Positions 49,646 to 63,455 are shown, counted from the first letter of the stretch. The stretch: DNA of 64,000 nt from Taenia hydatigena (GCA_036345935.2 JADWOT020001706.1:124001-188000), one strand, 5' to 3'. Notes: generated by a model not told the origin, from the letters alone. A program made the numbers and translations.

Positions 49646-50262
49646 AAATAACGCATTTTGTACCACACAAAAATGTGATGCAAGCATGTTTCAGCCCAAA
49701 ATAAGGACGCAGACCGAATCCATTGCCGCATAGAAAAGACGGCAACAGTATTTGCAATTCGATTTTACCTGAGGAAGCTTTCGCTTACTTGGGAAGCAAT
49801 AGTTAAGTGGAGATTCGCATCCATTGCACCCTCATAATGCCTCCAGTTTTCGCAAAACATAAATTTTTGACGGCGACGTCAATATCCGACTTAACAAATG
49901 CACGGCTCAAAGTTATGGACAATAAGGCATATAATGAATGCGTTCTGGCGAAAATAATGAGTATGCGCCAAGCACTTAGCAAGGTTAAAACACTTCTCAA
50001 CAGAATTACGACTCATTAATCAAAATCCGCAGTCATTAAAAACAAACGGGTTTAAAAATTACCAAAACAATGTTGTTTGTTAATTAAAATATTGCGCAGC
50101 GAGTGATGGACGTGAGTGGACTTTGCAGCTGGAAAACAAAACGTCTTAACGTTCCCATTATGAAGACTTCCAGTTTACTCTAGCAAGTAGGCGTACGAAG
50201 GAAGCCAATCGACATGAAAAGGACCTAATATCAAATAACAAACTAAAGCTAGCAAAAAATAC
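49646..50262 (+). repeat. Second tandem duplication, unit 2
   Basis: Second unit of the pair, about 620 bases, diverged by many substitutions and small indels. Confidence 0.8.
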
Positions 50263-53200
50263 CAAATACTTACCGGCTTCCGACTTGTTCGAGCCAATTA
50301 AGTCCCATTAACCGAAAACAATGACCACCAAAACAAACACCACTTGTAGCGTCCCGAGGCTCCCTTAAGGCAAAAGAAGGCAAAGTGGCAGGGTAGAATA
50401 CATATATTCACCGGACAGAAGGGAAAAGGCTGCTGGCATGGCTCAGAGGCCAGCCCACGCATCTAGGGCAATATGGCCACCCCTGTGACCTTGACAGAAA
50501 ACGGCAGTTCTAACAACCAAAGTATTACACCACTCACGTACTTCGCGCACAAATCTGGTTGACCATTTTAATGCTGTTCGATAAAACAAATCAACATCTG
50601 ATTTTTGTGCATTTTTACAAGCAAAAAGCTATTTAAAATTCCCAGCGTTTGGTTTAAGTGATAGATTTACAAAGTAACAATGTAATCAAAATAAATTTCT
50701 TGGCAAGCGTAAGTGAGAAAACTAGCGGCGAATTCTGGATTTAAAACGCGTTAAAATAAGATCGCAAGAGCCCTTAGCTATTAGTTCTGCAATTTGAATA
50801 GTGATTTAGCGCTTGTTTTGACGATCGTCAAGCTTAGTGTTTGCTTCCAAGTTGATTTATAAGGCCTTGGGCAACGTAGTTTTGTTTGTGATTTAGTGCA
50901 GCTTTAATTCCTTGACGGCTTTTACGTAATTTTAAACTACAACTTGCATTGTCCAGCAGACTTGAGTCATAGTACACAGGCAAAGGATCGGCATGGCCTT
51001 TGCAACGCCGCCAGACGACCAAGGACCTTAAAGGATAAAATTTGAAAATGAAAAATTAAAGTTGTGTGTATAACCTGTGACAAATAAGGGCACATTAGTA
51101 TTGCATAATAAATATGCGGTGTCAAATGTGCTCAAGAATTGGGTTAGTTCATCAAATAATAGTGAGATATAAGCAAAGTAGTAAAATATGTGAACCAAAG
51201 GGCAAATTTAAGTTAATGGGGAACACAAATATTCACAATCCTAAAACCATTCATGTAGAGCAACGAAGTGCATCAGAGAGAAACATTTATATTTATTTCT
51301 AAAAGGTATAAGCGTGGATCTAGACAAGGATTGCATCGAAAACACTTGTCTCGGAAGTCTACCACAATAATAAAGTCCTCGAATTGAGTTAGAGGTCAGT
51401 TGAAAAGCCTAGTAACGCACTGGTGAGCACTGAGAAGGGTGTTAAAATATTGCAGAAGGCAAGTAAACTTATGGTGGACCCCTGCTGGACTGGGTTCCAG
51501 TTCTCCTCCTCAAATGTGCAGACAATCTCTTGAAGAGACAATAGGCGCATTAAATGAACAAAAACTTTACAAACATTCTGCCTTGGTAAGTCAAAATCGT
51601 GCACATGAGTAATGCAATACTTAGTTCAGTTTCACAAATTAATCTGGTCAGGTATCACAGCACGTTATTTGGTTTGATTTTAAGTGCCATTGTAGTACTT
51701 TGGTTGTTTGAAATACCGTTATCGGCCTCCGACCCATATCAGCAGCTTATTTCCCTTTGCTTGTTAAATATATATACGCATTCTACCCTATTATTCTGCC
51801 TTCTTTTGCCTTCGAGGGAACCTCGGGTCGCTACAGCCATTGCCATCGCAAAATCGTTGCTTGTACAGTGAAGTTTGAAAAGTATTTGAGGTTGAGGGGA
51901 GCTGCGATTACAGCCTCGTCTCTCTTGAATTGTGTGTATGCGTATACTTTAGGTTGTTGCAATACTTGTGTGCATATAAAAGACTGAAATCAAACCATGC
52001 CCCTTGCAAAGTACGGCGTTTCTAAATGTTCGCGCATCTAGCTAGGGGTGTTGGAAACTGCTACCAAACCGAGTGACTGTAAACTACATCAGAAGGAGAG
52101 AAAAAGGAAGAGGAAGAAAAGGAAGGGGAGGAGGATGAGGATGAGTAGGTATGCTTTCAGTCAGCAGGAATTGGTATCCGCATCGTTTCCTCAGAGGCCT
52201 CATCTTTGGGAGTGGAAGTAAAGACCTGTGGGGAGAAAGGCGGAGGTAGGGTGCACATCTTTATTAAGCCCAAGAGTTTAAGCGGGATAAGTTGCCACTG
52301 ACCGTGCAGAGCTCGCTAACTGGGAAATATTGCACGGAGGGAAATTCGTGAAATTGCCTTTAGAAAACATCGTTTTAGGCGTAACGTGTTGTGCGGTTTG
52401 TGATATTCTCTTCCTTCTCCATCACAGCAAATGCGGTGGTGCTACCTTCTCAACACACTGCGTCACCACGTGAGCCCCCACCCCTTCCTGCGTCGTCAAA
52501 GAGGCACTGCGTCTTATTGCGAGTCATTTCGTCCTCTCCTATATTCAAGATGAGTGGGATGAAAATGTATACATGCATGCATGCCTACTCAAACTACCAT
52601 CAGCACAAACCCTACCAGAAGAAGGTAAGGCTCCAATTTACAAACGGCGTGTATTCTAAACAAAATATTCCTGGCAGCGGTAACTACTGTGTGTCACTAA
52701 CAAGGGTTCAGATGGAGGAGAAGGAGGACGATTGCCGTGGCAACTCGCTTATCCCATGCGGTGTCTACCTGCTGACAGTCTCTACTACTGGAATGTTTTG
52801 GAGGCGGAATGTTAATGCTACTGAATAGACGCTTAGTAGGAGCTGCACGTCAAAGTAGTTATTTGATTAGACGTTGGCTGGGGTAGGGGGGTTACACACA
52901 AACGGAGGAGATCGCACAAAGAGGCCGAGGGGGAGGAAGAGCAGAAAAGAGGCATCCGTCTGCATTCATTTTGTTAATAGAAGCACTCCTCCGCATAATC
53001 AACATGACAGTGGTGTTGTCTCATAAGAGGACGCTGCAAAAAACGCGGCAACAAAAGGGTCGTGAGCAGGTTCCTAGAAATGACTTGGAAGGAAGAAGAG
53101 CACCCTTCTCCCAACCATTGTAAAACCAACTTTTACTTTATTCAACAACTAGTCGTGAGCAATGTGGGGAAGGAAGATGGCAAAGAAGAAGAATCTACCT

Positions 53201-53849
53201 GTCAGAAAATGAAATTGCTGCGCACCGATCCACCACCCACCTACAGGACTTCGCAAGCAGTAGAGCCAAACTACACACCTGGGCTCCTACTTCAGCCCCT
53301 TGTCGACTTCTTGTAGCTGATGAGCCGAATCTGACCCAACCTAACAAATTGCGGTGTTGCTACCGCGCAAATACCTACTGCGCGCTTCCACAATATTCCT
53401 TTCAGACTAATTTTAGTAACAAGAGCAACTAAAAGCCCTAAGAGGCAACGCTTATTTGCTCAGAGGACGTGGTAAAGTTATGGAAGGGGCCTGGCCTTAA
53501 ATAGTGGTGTCGGTTTTCTTTAATCTTCTCTCTCTCTCTCTCTCACACACGATAAGTTGTATGGATAGCAAATTGTTTTGCGACAACAGCCTATAAATAA
53601 ATTAATGACGCTCATAGACCGTGTCATAATAATATTGAATGCAGCATGCTTTCAAACAAACGAGCATAGTCAAGAAATAGATAAAAGCATTATTAGATCC
53701 AAAGTGCATGCTTTGTTTATTTTAAGGGAAGAGTAGCCAAACTAAAGGGACACTGCATGGTGTAGTTCTTAGCACGCATATTATGATCTCCATGTTTGTT
53801 GAGCTGCTGTTGGTGGAAATATTATATCGCTCCTCAATGTGTTTCGACC
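50263..53849. other. Unannotated stretch with purine and TC tracts
   Basis: No gene recognised. Contains an A/G-rich tract at 52,091-52,150 and a (TC)9 microsatellite at 53,527-53,544 followed by CA repeats. The 145-codon plus frame at 52,391-52,828 (non-ATG start) has no recognised similarity. Confidence 0.45.
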
Positions 53850-56800
53850 TGTTGTATGCCTACATTTTGCAAAAAACCACTTTTGAAAGCACAAGAAATG
53901 TGCGGTTTTGGTGTATCAAAGAATACTTTTACTTGCCGTATCATTTCGTAGGTACAGATTAATGCAAAGTAGAGTTGATATCCGAAAAGAATGGGCAAAA
54001 GACGTTGTTTCCAAAAATCGTCTAAAATCAGGAATGGAACAGAATGGAAAGAAAGATTTTACTGAATATAGGCACACGCGTATGATGGGTGACAGATTTT
54101 AATCCAATGAATTTTATAGAACCTAATCATTTTGTCCTGTATGACAATTGAAATGCATCACGTATAATTTAAGACCAAAAATAAATACGCATGCTCTTTG
54201 TGATTTATGGACGCGTGCCAATTGCCGATTGCATATTTTGTTAGGTGAAACAAGTCTTTAAGTTGATTAAATCGCTCATCATTTTGAAGGTCATCAGCGG
54301 TAACTGCTTTTCACCTCGTTGGTAAGTGGGACCATCGTAACGCTAAAATGACATGATTTCGGCAGAAGTGAGCCACGTTTTTTTCCGGAAAATCATCTTA
54401 CTTACTGAGAATTACTCGGTAAAATGGATTTACGGGACATGAATTTCATTAGAATGTACTGGCATTGCTTTGCACATATTGCAGGTAAGAATAAGTTGGT
54501 TTTTATGATTTTTTTCCACACTTGCCATGCATTAACTAAAAACGGCTGTTTACTGGATGATTAGACTTTACTGTTTATTACCAAGATTTTAACCATTAAT
54601 GCGCAGTAAATTGCTATGGTACCGACCTACACCTATATAAATGTTGGTCATTCTAGGTTATTTAATAGCTATGGTGCTCGGGTTAGAAGCCTTTAAGGCG
54701 AGGCAGTAAAAGGATTTAATTACCAAATGGCTGCTCACCGCCGTCGGAAAGGTCAAAATGGGATCAGCTTTTAAATGGCAGCTTAGATCAATGTATGCAT
54801 AAGGCATTACACAAGTAAAACAATGCCAACTTAGACAAAGTGTACTGTGCTCTTAGAATTTTTCACCTCAGTCTTAAAGTGATCATAATAAGGCTCTGAC
54901 TTACCTACGTAGTAATAGGCTCTCTTTTACAATTGCTATGCAGGCCCCTTTTGAAAATATAACGTTTTGTGTCATGCAGCTGGACTGAGAGTGTGCATTA
55001 AAGAAAATAAGGACGCGCCGTATATTGTTCATTAAATCTAAATTTGGCTAGGATTAGGGTATAAGTTTTAGGCTACTTGCGTTCCAGTGAAATGCATTTC
55101 AACTGCAGGACGTTTGATGCCTAGGAATGAACACAATGTAGTGTAAACGATTTTAATACGAAAACTGGGACAGCACTGGTACATATCTGCCATCTAGCTT
55201 CATAGCATTTTATCAAAATTATATAATTTTGTACTTGACTCTTCCTTCTATCGCTGGTAGCTGTGGTAATGTCCGTGTTGTGCATTAAAATTTGAACCTG
55301 GCCGATGTTTAAGTAGCCTATTTTGACAAAACAAGTTAAAATAACGAAGGAACATAAAGTTGCGCTATTTTTGGTCCATTTAGCTACAGAGCCGACCAAA
55401 ATTGTATTCTAGCAGCCTATTCTATTCAGTACTTGTTTGCGGCAGTTCTTCTATCAACTTGTAAGAGAGTAAGGTTTGGCCGATGATAAGAGCGCCTAGG
55501 ATGACACAGTTGACAGTGAACGAATGCGCACTCTCAGTGATCAGAATTGGTTGAATTTGATAGTCATATGCATGTTTTGTTCTGTAAACGCTTTCAACAA
55601 GGGTATAGAGCAAAACTCTTTGCTCCCCTCTCTTTGACCCAAAATCAGCCAGAAATGAAACTCACCATTTGGCTCCCTTTTGTACTTGCTTGTAGCAGTT
55701 CTTGTTCACATATCTAGCAATTTTGACATGTTCGATATGTGGGGAGTCCATTTTGGCAAAGAAAGCTGCGATAGCGCAAATGCATGCAATTTTGATCCAG
55801 ACTTGTTCAATATTAAGACTTGGTGACAGGCTCTCTTCTGCAATTGTTTGACGTAGCATAGTAGTCCAATTTCGGCAATGAATTCGGGACTAGCAAAAGT
55901 ACAGAGCTCCATTTGTTTTTATTTGCACTAATGCAAACTTCCTCAGACTTGGGTATCAACAGCTCGTTGCCTTCTGTAAGGGCTTGCTGCGGTTCCCGTT
56001 TTAAAATCGGACACCGTAGGTGTGGTCGAAGTGAAGGGTGTCTATCGCGGAAAGGAAAGCTGGGACACTACACGTCTAGGGATGCGCTTTACTTCGTCTG
56101 TTTTGATCTCGAGTTGCCCAGTTATGCGATTTGGCTGCGTACTTTTGTAAATTCCTGCAGCAGGTCTTGCTATAAAATCAGGAAATGTGGGTACACTTAA
56201 AATGCGGGTTGTCTATATCGGCAAGGAGAGCTAAGAAATCACGGTAATAAAGGAAAATGAAAAAGTAAGGAAAGGTTTGTGCACTTAGAACAAAGATAAA
56301 GCAGTTTAGACTCAAAGATTGGCAATGCAAAGGTGTGAAAACATAAGGTAAAGAAAGTAAAGCTGAATAGGGTGAATTAAGCAAAACATTTTTTAAAAGC
56401 ATAGTTTGCTTTATGGAGTAAAAACGTACTTCATGCCTGTCAAACACTTGTCTTCTCTTCTTATTAGTATAATTAGATAGATAATTCACTCCACGCCTGC
56501 TCTTGCTTCGTCCCCTCATTGACAATCTCATCCCTCACTTCATTTGCGTGGCTGCTTCAATATTGTCGCCTCCTCTAGTGTGCTATTCGATAAAACATCA
56601 AGCTCTTTTCATTAAGCCGATTGCATTATAAATCACTGTCACATGGTTAGATGAGTGGGCAAGTAAATCAGTGTGAGAAAGGATGGAAGAGAGTAGGAAA
56701 GAAGTGAAGAACACTGCACTGCAGCTCCATATCCACGACTTCTCACCTACCTCTTGACTCTTTCGGCTAAGCATTCCTGTTGCTTCACTCATACCGAAGA

Positions 56801-56960
56801 AGCCCATAGACCAATATTGCCATTTGAAATGAAAAATAGCATTCGTCTAGGCACAGAATTAGGGCACGCACCAGATAAGTCCTTTTGCTTTAATAACTAC
56901 CATTCTTTGGGGGTGAATTGCCGATTTCGTATATCAACATTCTACCCTACACACTTACTT
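53850..56960. repeat. Right arm of the old inverted repeat
   Basis: Reverse-complement partner of 34,950-38,150, with many indels. The 117-codon minus frame at 56,178-56,531 has no open counterpart in the left arm and is probably not coding. Confidence 0.75.
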
Positions 56961-57260
56961 TTCGTGTCTCAAATATGCTCTTAAATATACTTCAAGAGGT
57001 CTTCTGGTGTAAATAAATTGCCTAATATTTATGCCCCACTGCAAAAGCACTGCAGAATGGTTTGCAAGTCAGGCTTGACCAGATCTGACTAATTTGGACT
57101 GTGCCGGGATAGACAAGGTTGGCAACGGAGGCTTGATTATGACAAGCTTGAGTAAGGCGCCCTATACGTTGCCATTTAAGCCAGCTCCAACACAAATTTG
57201 GCCAGTCCAATCAACTTGACGTAAGTCCATGCCAAGTGGTCGCCTCTTTCTTTCTTGCAG

Positions 57261-57377
57261 ACATTAGAGATCGAAGTACGCAGACCGCAAGTGGGATCGA
57301 TGACTTCTTTGAAATAGATGGAGATGAGCTCTCTTTTCTACGTCCCGTTTCTCATGTCACACTCCAAATCATCTTCG
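57261..57377 (+). CDS. Candidate internal exon of an unidentified gene
   Basis: A 117-base open segment lies between a strong acceptor (TTTCTTTCTTGCAG) and a strong donor (G then GTGAGTG). Both boundaries are phase 1, so the exon is symmetric. It encodes DRSTQTASGIDDFFEIDGDE followed by LSFLRPVSHVTLQIIFG. The peptide is acidic in the middle and hydrophobic at its end. I do not recognise the family, and no partner exons could be assigned nearby. It could be part of a larger gene extending beyond what can be recognised, or a chance combination. Confidence 0.35.
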
Positions 57378-57489
57378 GTGAGTGTCTTTTTTATCATCCA
57401 CTACACTCTACAAGCTTAAACGCACTGAGTCTTGCATTATGTCAAAATCATTCAAAAGAGGAAGTCAGTACGCCTACCATTTTAGCTCA

Positions 57490-57600
57490 TTACCTGCATT
57501 TTTCTACTTTGGTGCCACGAGAACGCCATGCACCTCTGCCTCCTCTACTCTTCTCTCACTTTTTCCTTCTGCCTCATCATCTGCCAGCACCCTCTTTGTA
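57490..57600 (+). repeat. Small inverted repeat, left copy
   Basis: Matches the reverse complement of 58,210-58,340. The blocks GTGCCACGAGAACGCC and CTCATC.TCTGCCAGC are shared. Spacer about 600 bases. Confidence 0.7.
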
Positions 57601-58209
57601 GGCTCTCCTTTCATCTCCTCACTAGTCTCAATCTCGATTGTGGCACGATTAAATAATGCACAGATTCATAATCCAGATCAAACTAGCACAGATTAGACTG
57701 AATCTGACTTACTCAAGCTCTACATGGAACTGAATGGTGTTTTAGCACAGCTTTGCTTGGATTGCCACCAACTTTCTATTTTCATTTTTCATTCTGTCAC
57801 TTCAGTTTGTCCTACTCCACTTTGCCTCAATTCCGTCTCCTGCTTCTACTTCTCCTTCATTTGCCCTTTTGAGAACAAAGCTGCAAAAAAGTCGAATTTC
57901 CATCTGGCTATCTCACTTCTCAGTCCCTTTTTTTTCTCTGTAAAAAATATCTCTACCTGACTTTTACAATAACGAGTGAAATTGTTCGCTTTTGCTCCAG
58001 ACAGCCTGCTTTGTACCCGCAATGCATTTACGCCTGTCTGTTTGTTTGCCCAAGTTTGTGTGTGCAACATTGTCCACTTTCGCTTTTGTTCATTTAGAGA
58101 GGGGCCTTAATTGGCGTCCAACGAAAACATGTAGGAACGTGTGTTTGCTTGTGTGTGTAGGTGTGAAGGCGCGTTCTCCTCATCCTCGCCAACTAACTTG
58201 CCCTTCTAG

Positions 58210-58340
58210 TTAATTGAATCGACCACGAGGAGAGCGCTGGCAGACGATGAGGTAGGAGGAGGAGAAGGAGAGTTGTGTGAGGGATCCAGAGATGAGAGGC
58301 GTTCTCGTGGCACTTAAGTAGAAAAATAAATGTAAGGAGT
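58210..58340 (-). repeat. Small inverted repeat, right copy
   Basis: Partner of 57,490-57,600, diverged. No gene in either copy or in the spacer. Confidence 0.7.
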
Positions 58341-59773
58341 CAAAATGTAGGGACCAAATCGAACACCCCATGCATGCATTGTCATCAGCAGACACTTTTC
58401 TGTGTAAAACTGTTCAATCATAGTGCCACCGTTCCTCATGCCAACACGCAGCTTAGCGGTCAATCACCCTCACTGTTTTGAACTAGGTAGGTGCTTGATC
58501 ATCTGTTTTCACTCCAATCATTCACGCTATCTGACAGTGTCTAAAGTGTCTGACCATTGTGTATAACAAAAGGAAGACTCCAGTGAACATAGAACGCAGC
58601 TGCGATTGAATGTAGCAATTTTCGTGCCTAATATTACTTGTGTAGTTCTGAGACACGTAGAATGAGCCTGTTGTGGGAGAGGGAAATGGGAGACAACGGT
58701 TCATTCATGCTGATCCGAATCAGCACCCATATGCCTATTTCGTCCATCATTTTTAGCCTTTCTTGTTTTATACATTGCTGATTTCTCGCTTGCCTGTAGC
58801 CGACTCATTGTGCAAAACAAATTTCCTTGAACTAAGCAGCTTGATCTCTTGATTACATTGTTTCGGGTTAATTTTTACAAAGTCGGAATTGGTTTGACTT
58901 TTGTTGCTGTTGTTGGTGATAGTCTTAATCAACGCAAAAATTTTACTTGGGTATCAGAGGTGCTCTCTGCACAATTTCTTCTATGGGGGCATAAAAATGT
59001 AGGCAAAACTTAAGTAATCTGCACATTTTATTTTTAATTAATCGCCTGACCCATCGGTCAGTAGGTGTTTAGAAAATATAAGGCCCAAATAGTAAATTTT
59101 GCGTCTAATTTTTCCAGTAAGTGAGTGAACAGAATCAAGATGGGTAACTGAACCTTAAATTGGGTGCAAATTACTTGGGATCGGGGAATGGGTGCTACAA
59201 ATAATAGAAGCATATAGGACATAAATAGAGCTGCATTGTTTGACCACGAGTTCTTTAAGTGAGATCCTAAATACTGCAGGTTTTATCATTACAAAGTCTG
59301 TTTAATGCTGCGAATTGTAGGCTTACGAAAAACTTTTTCCAAACTTAGTTCGGCTTAATGGTGTCCGAATGACTTTTCTTTATTGTGCCTTCTATCCCGA
59401 CCAGCCATACCAATGATGTCGCGGCATGCTTGTGTCAGCAGCAGAATCCGTGGCTACATGTTTAGTCTTGGGTCAAGGCCCTAATTTTACTGCCTGTTGA
59501 GAGCAAGTAATGTTGGAGGAGCGGGTGTCTTTTCTTTTGCCCCTCTGGTTAATGATAATGACAATGGGGCATCAAAGTGTATGAATACGTCCCTTCGAGT
59601 CGAGCGACGAATGCGTGCGAAAGGCTGGCCATTGAAAAGCATGTGAGGTCAAATGTGATTTGGGATTTCATCTTTGCCCTCTTCCATTTGTGCACGTGCA
59701 TTCAATGTTTTTGCGCTGCTTCCATATGCTGAGAGAATAGTTTATTTCAGCAAAGTGGTGTATATCAATGTGG
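58341..59773. other. Unannotated stretch
   Basis: No gene, repeat or RNA recognised. Confidence 0.5.
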
Positions 59774-61346
59774 TCACACCCTCATGAAATGATTGATCCT
59801 GCCAAGTTCAAACATCTTGCAAGCATTCATCGGTTTGATCTTGAACTGCCCTAGCATATGAGCGTCTTCAGTACAGATCGGTGTGTACGTCGTTTTCATG
59901 GTGTGAACCAAGTGGATATTGCTTGCCCTTACCTTAGATGGGACGCAGTAATTGTCGTCCTGTGGGGCTAGGATGGTGTAAAGCCCTCCAGTATAGCCAA
60001 GTCTTCTAATGCAAGCATTTACACTTGCGAATCGGGCAACCTTATACAAAGGGCATGGAAGCAGCTATTACTTGGGAGGTAGAAAAGGTTCCATTGTCCT
60101 TCCTCGAGCTGGTTTACCTGGTCGGTGGGTGACCAATCTAGCTATGTAAGCCTGTTAGTTTCCTGATTTACACCCTCTTTCAGATTGCCCTTAGGCATCT
60201 AAGAAACGGTTATACTGACCCTGATCGGAATCACTTTTGCTGTTACTTAGTGTGTATATGTGGCGTGTGCTTCGTAGTACCAAATCAAGGCTAGCTAGAA
60301 AACCGTTTATATCGTAAGCAATAAAACTGATAAAGACCAAGCTTCCTTTCTGGTTTTGGAGCAGGGTTTGACCCGTTTGATCAACCAACCCTAAAGGCGT
60401 TGTGACTAACTTGGCAGCTAAACAGGTGGACCCTAAGATGCAGAACCTCTGTAACTGTTCTCCTAAATGTTGCCATCGCCTTTACTTTGGAGAGATTTAT
60501 TGAAACTTAGGTGTAATTTGCTAAATTCATTATACATGCGATCTCATCACCGCGAGATGGTTGCCCATCATGCACAAAAATATGATTTTTGAAGTGCCAG
60601 GTCAGTCTCTGCGATACGCAAGTTTTTGGCCCCACAGCTTTGTGACTGAAAGTAACTTTGCTGGCCTGATTTAAGAATTTGGTATTTAGCTGTTATTTAA
60701 CGTTCTTATTTGTGTAATAAGATGTAAACACAGGTGTCGCGGTGCATACTGAAGAAGATGGCAGAACCAGTTTCCAATCCAATGCTGGACGCATTTGTTT
60801 TCCCTTGTGTACGCAGTTCCCTTTGGACATAAATTGTTGCGTTGGCTAGGTTTTTTACCATAATTTTGAGATCTTGCCTTATTTGCAGCAAGGTCTTTGG
60901 TAATGCCTTCATTTCTCCGTTAAAAAGTGGTTTTTCCAGTCGTCAGAATTTAAAAACTTCATTTTGTTAACAGTATCAGTAGTGGTACGTTAAAACCGTG
61001 AGTGTCTGCATTGGAGACACTCTGGTTTCCTCTGTGAGTGATGGCATCCTCCTGTTAGGGTGATACCGCATTCTGGTCTGCTCACTTCACTAGCAGAAGA
61101 TCGGTGATGGGTTCACGAGTGACGTGCGGACTTGGCGCAAGCACGACTGTGGTGGTGGTTAACAGGATGTAAACTGCTATCAGCTGTAGCTTTTTTTGCA
61201 AAGAAGGCTTTTAGGTTAATGCAGTTTTTAAACTTCTCCACGGGGGTTTGATTATCCTCTTTTAATGAAGGCATGAAATCCGTAGGGGTCAGAAAGAGGC
61301 AAAGAAAGCGGTGAGTTAATTGCCTACATGTGGATCGCCTGTGCAC
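59774..61346 (-). other. Cluster of weak minus-strand coding-like frames
   Basis: Four frames on one strand have protein-like composition. One, about 60,045-59,938, encodes a 36-residue segment with LGYTGGLYTILAPQDDNY that ends at a good donor (AAG then GTAAGG); this faintly recalls a fasciclin-type core, but too weakly to name. Another is open at about 60,480-60,191. Others lie at 60,912-60,706 and 61,346-61,113. Frames and junctions cannot be joined into a convincing gene, so this may be decayed or chance. The part at 60,840-61,090 is related to 46.5-46.8 kb. Confidence 0.18.
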
Positions 61347-62410
61347 TTCTCAACCAGCGCTTCGTTGCTGATGCCCTGCACAAGTCTGTGCATCAGTCGA
61401 TGGATCGATAAAATTAGTAAGACCACCTGCTGTGCAGTCGCTGTAATTCTGTTACCATTTGGTTAGTCCATCGATTCATGTATCGATCGATTGGATAGCA
61501 GGGTGAGTTGAGCTGAGAAAAATCTAGCAAATAAATGAGTGGACGTAGAGGAGCAAATCCATGCAAATACAGTTCTACTTTTGACGAGGGTATGGTTCAT
61601 TATTCCGATCTGCGGTAATTTTTTAAACTCATCCTCCTGTCACGCTTCACCCATAATTTATCCATGCCTGATTCCCATCTCACTCATGATCTTTCAGGAT
61701 AGCTACTGAGTCGCAAACGATAACAATGCAGTAATAGTGCATCCGAGTTTAGTTTTGAACCCTAGGTAGCTTGGCAACAATTCTCGAGCTAATTTTAGAG
61801 ACCTGATTCTACTCTTAACTTTGATTCGTTATGGTGGGTTGTTGCACTTGCCACCACCACATGAAGTAAAGGGGCTTTGCAATGCTTGCAAAAGAGTAAA
61901 CTCATTAAGTTTTTACTTAGCAGGCATTAGCAAATAAATAGTAGTTAGTGTTTATCGAGTGAGAACGCAACCATCCTGCTCGAAGTTTGGCATACTAGAA
62001 AGTAAGTTGCGCCTCTTTTAAAAGTCCGGGTGTTTGCAATACAGTCCCTGCAAAGAACAACAATTTAGGCTTGCATTGCAGCTTTCAATACCTTCTTTGC
62101 AAGCTACCTGATCAGTTTTGTTGGTTTAGTTCTATTCATTTTAATTTTGCGCACCTCCGTCCAGTTGTTAGTTTAAGGAGTCCTTCGATGAAGTGCCAGA
62201 AGGAACCCTCGATCACTCGGACATGAGCCGAGTATGATGATTGAGTTGAAGGACTGTTGATCACTTACTTTCTTTTAAAGTCTTCAATTCAAAAAAATGT
62301 CGAAATGCCATCGCTCAGTGGGTGTGATACTGCCGTTCTGACTTACGCGATGTTGGCGAAAAAACACACAGTCAATTGCTCCACGTCTTTCACTAAAATG
62401 CACCTAAGAG
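61347..62410. other. Unannotated stretch
   Basis: No gene recognised. ATCGAT-rich blocks near 61,388-61,402 and 61,468-61,495 are partly self-complementary. Confidence 0.5.
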
Positions 62411-63084
62411 ATGTTTCCAATGCCAACTAGATCGTGTTCTCCAAAGACAAATGCTACAAGATCACTAGTCGGCTCACGGTGTCACTGTTTAGATATTCCA
62501 GTGCTTTCTTCAAGCTACATGGAGGCGTGGAATACGAGGTTAATAGCACTTCGGAGTACGGGACATGCGACGTTAAGCTCTACTCCTTCCCTCCTCTTTA
62601 TAATTGTAATGACAACCAGATAAAGAGGAGGACTGAGGGACTTGGCACGTGAAGCTACCATTACTGTCATGCACAACCGAATCACGTCAGCTCCTTAACA
62701 ATGTGCCATTCGTTGGTTGTTTATTGGAGAAACTTCCTTTGAGTTAGTTAAATGCTTCCATTTGAAGCAAGTCATGCTGTGGGAATGGATGTGTGTATGA
62801 ATGAACACTGACCAGCTAATGAGTGGGTCCAAACCTGGTAAAAAATGTGGAGCGAGTTGGCCTAGACAGGAATGCCTGAGTTGCTTCATGCAAGCCGACA
62901 CAGACTGCCAACTCATGCTGCAGCATATTTTATTGTGTTTGGGTGGACTTATCAGTCGCACATGGTGCGATTCTACTCACGTACCAAAATCACTGGAGTA
63001 TATGACAAGAAGGGATTAAGAGAGACAGGAGGAAGGGAAGGGCAAGGGATTCTAGGAGGACTGCCTTTTATCTATGCACGCTAG
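62411..63084 (+). other. Overlapping short frames, not assigned
   Basis: The frame 62,434-62,652 and two frames at 62,801-63,084 look moderately protein-like but overlap each other and opposite-strand frames. No family recognised. Confidence 0.15.
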
Positions 63085-63230
63085 TGGCTTTTTTGTTATG
63101 CTTGACTTGGGTAGCTCTTTAACCAAGCGCTCACAAAATTAAAACAAGTAGTGATGGTTCCATTTATTAGGCATTCCACCCGACTATATATAACTAGATC
63201 GTGGACGCGTCTTTACCTCCCAGACAACGG

Positions 63231-63455
63231 ATGTCTCGGGACATTAAAGTAGAGGTGAGGCATTTGAAAGGTGGTTGCCATGCCGTCAGAAGAACTGGTA
63301 GATCCTCCGACAATACGCTACTCCGTTTCCTCGCTGATGGCAAAATAACCCCTACATTACAAAAAGCTTCTTTTCTTAAATGGGTTACATGCGATCATGT
63401 GGTAGACAAAGCACTTAAACATATAAAACTACTTTCCGGTTCTGATGAACGGTAG
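63231..63455 (+). CDS. Hypothetical small basic protein or first exon
   Basis: An ATG at 63,231 opens a 74-residue frame. A TATATATAA element at 63,185-63,193 lies about 40 bases upstream, a plausible core promoter spacing, which is why this start was chosen over the in-frame GTG upstream. The product is basic and has no recognised domain. A GAG-GTGAGG donor-like site eight codons in means this could instead be a short first exon. Nothing else supports it. Confidence 0.25.
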   Translation: MSRDIKVEVRHLKGGCHAVRRTGRSSDNTLLRFLADGKITPTLQKASFLKWVTCDHVVDKALKHIKLLSGSDER

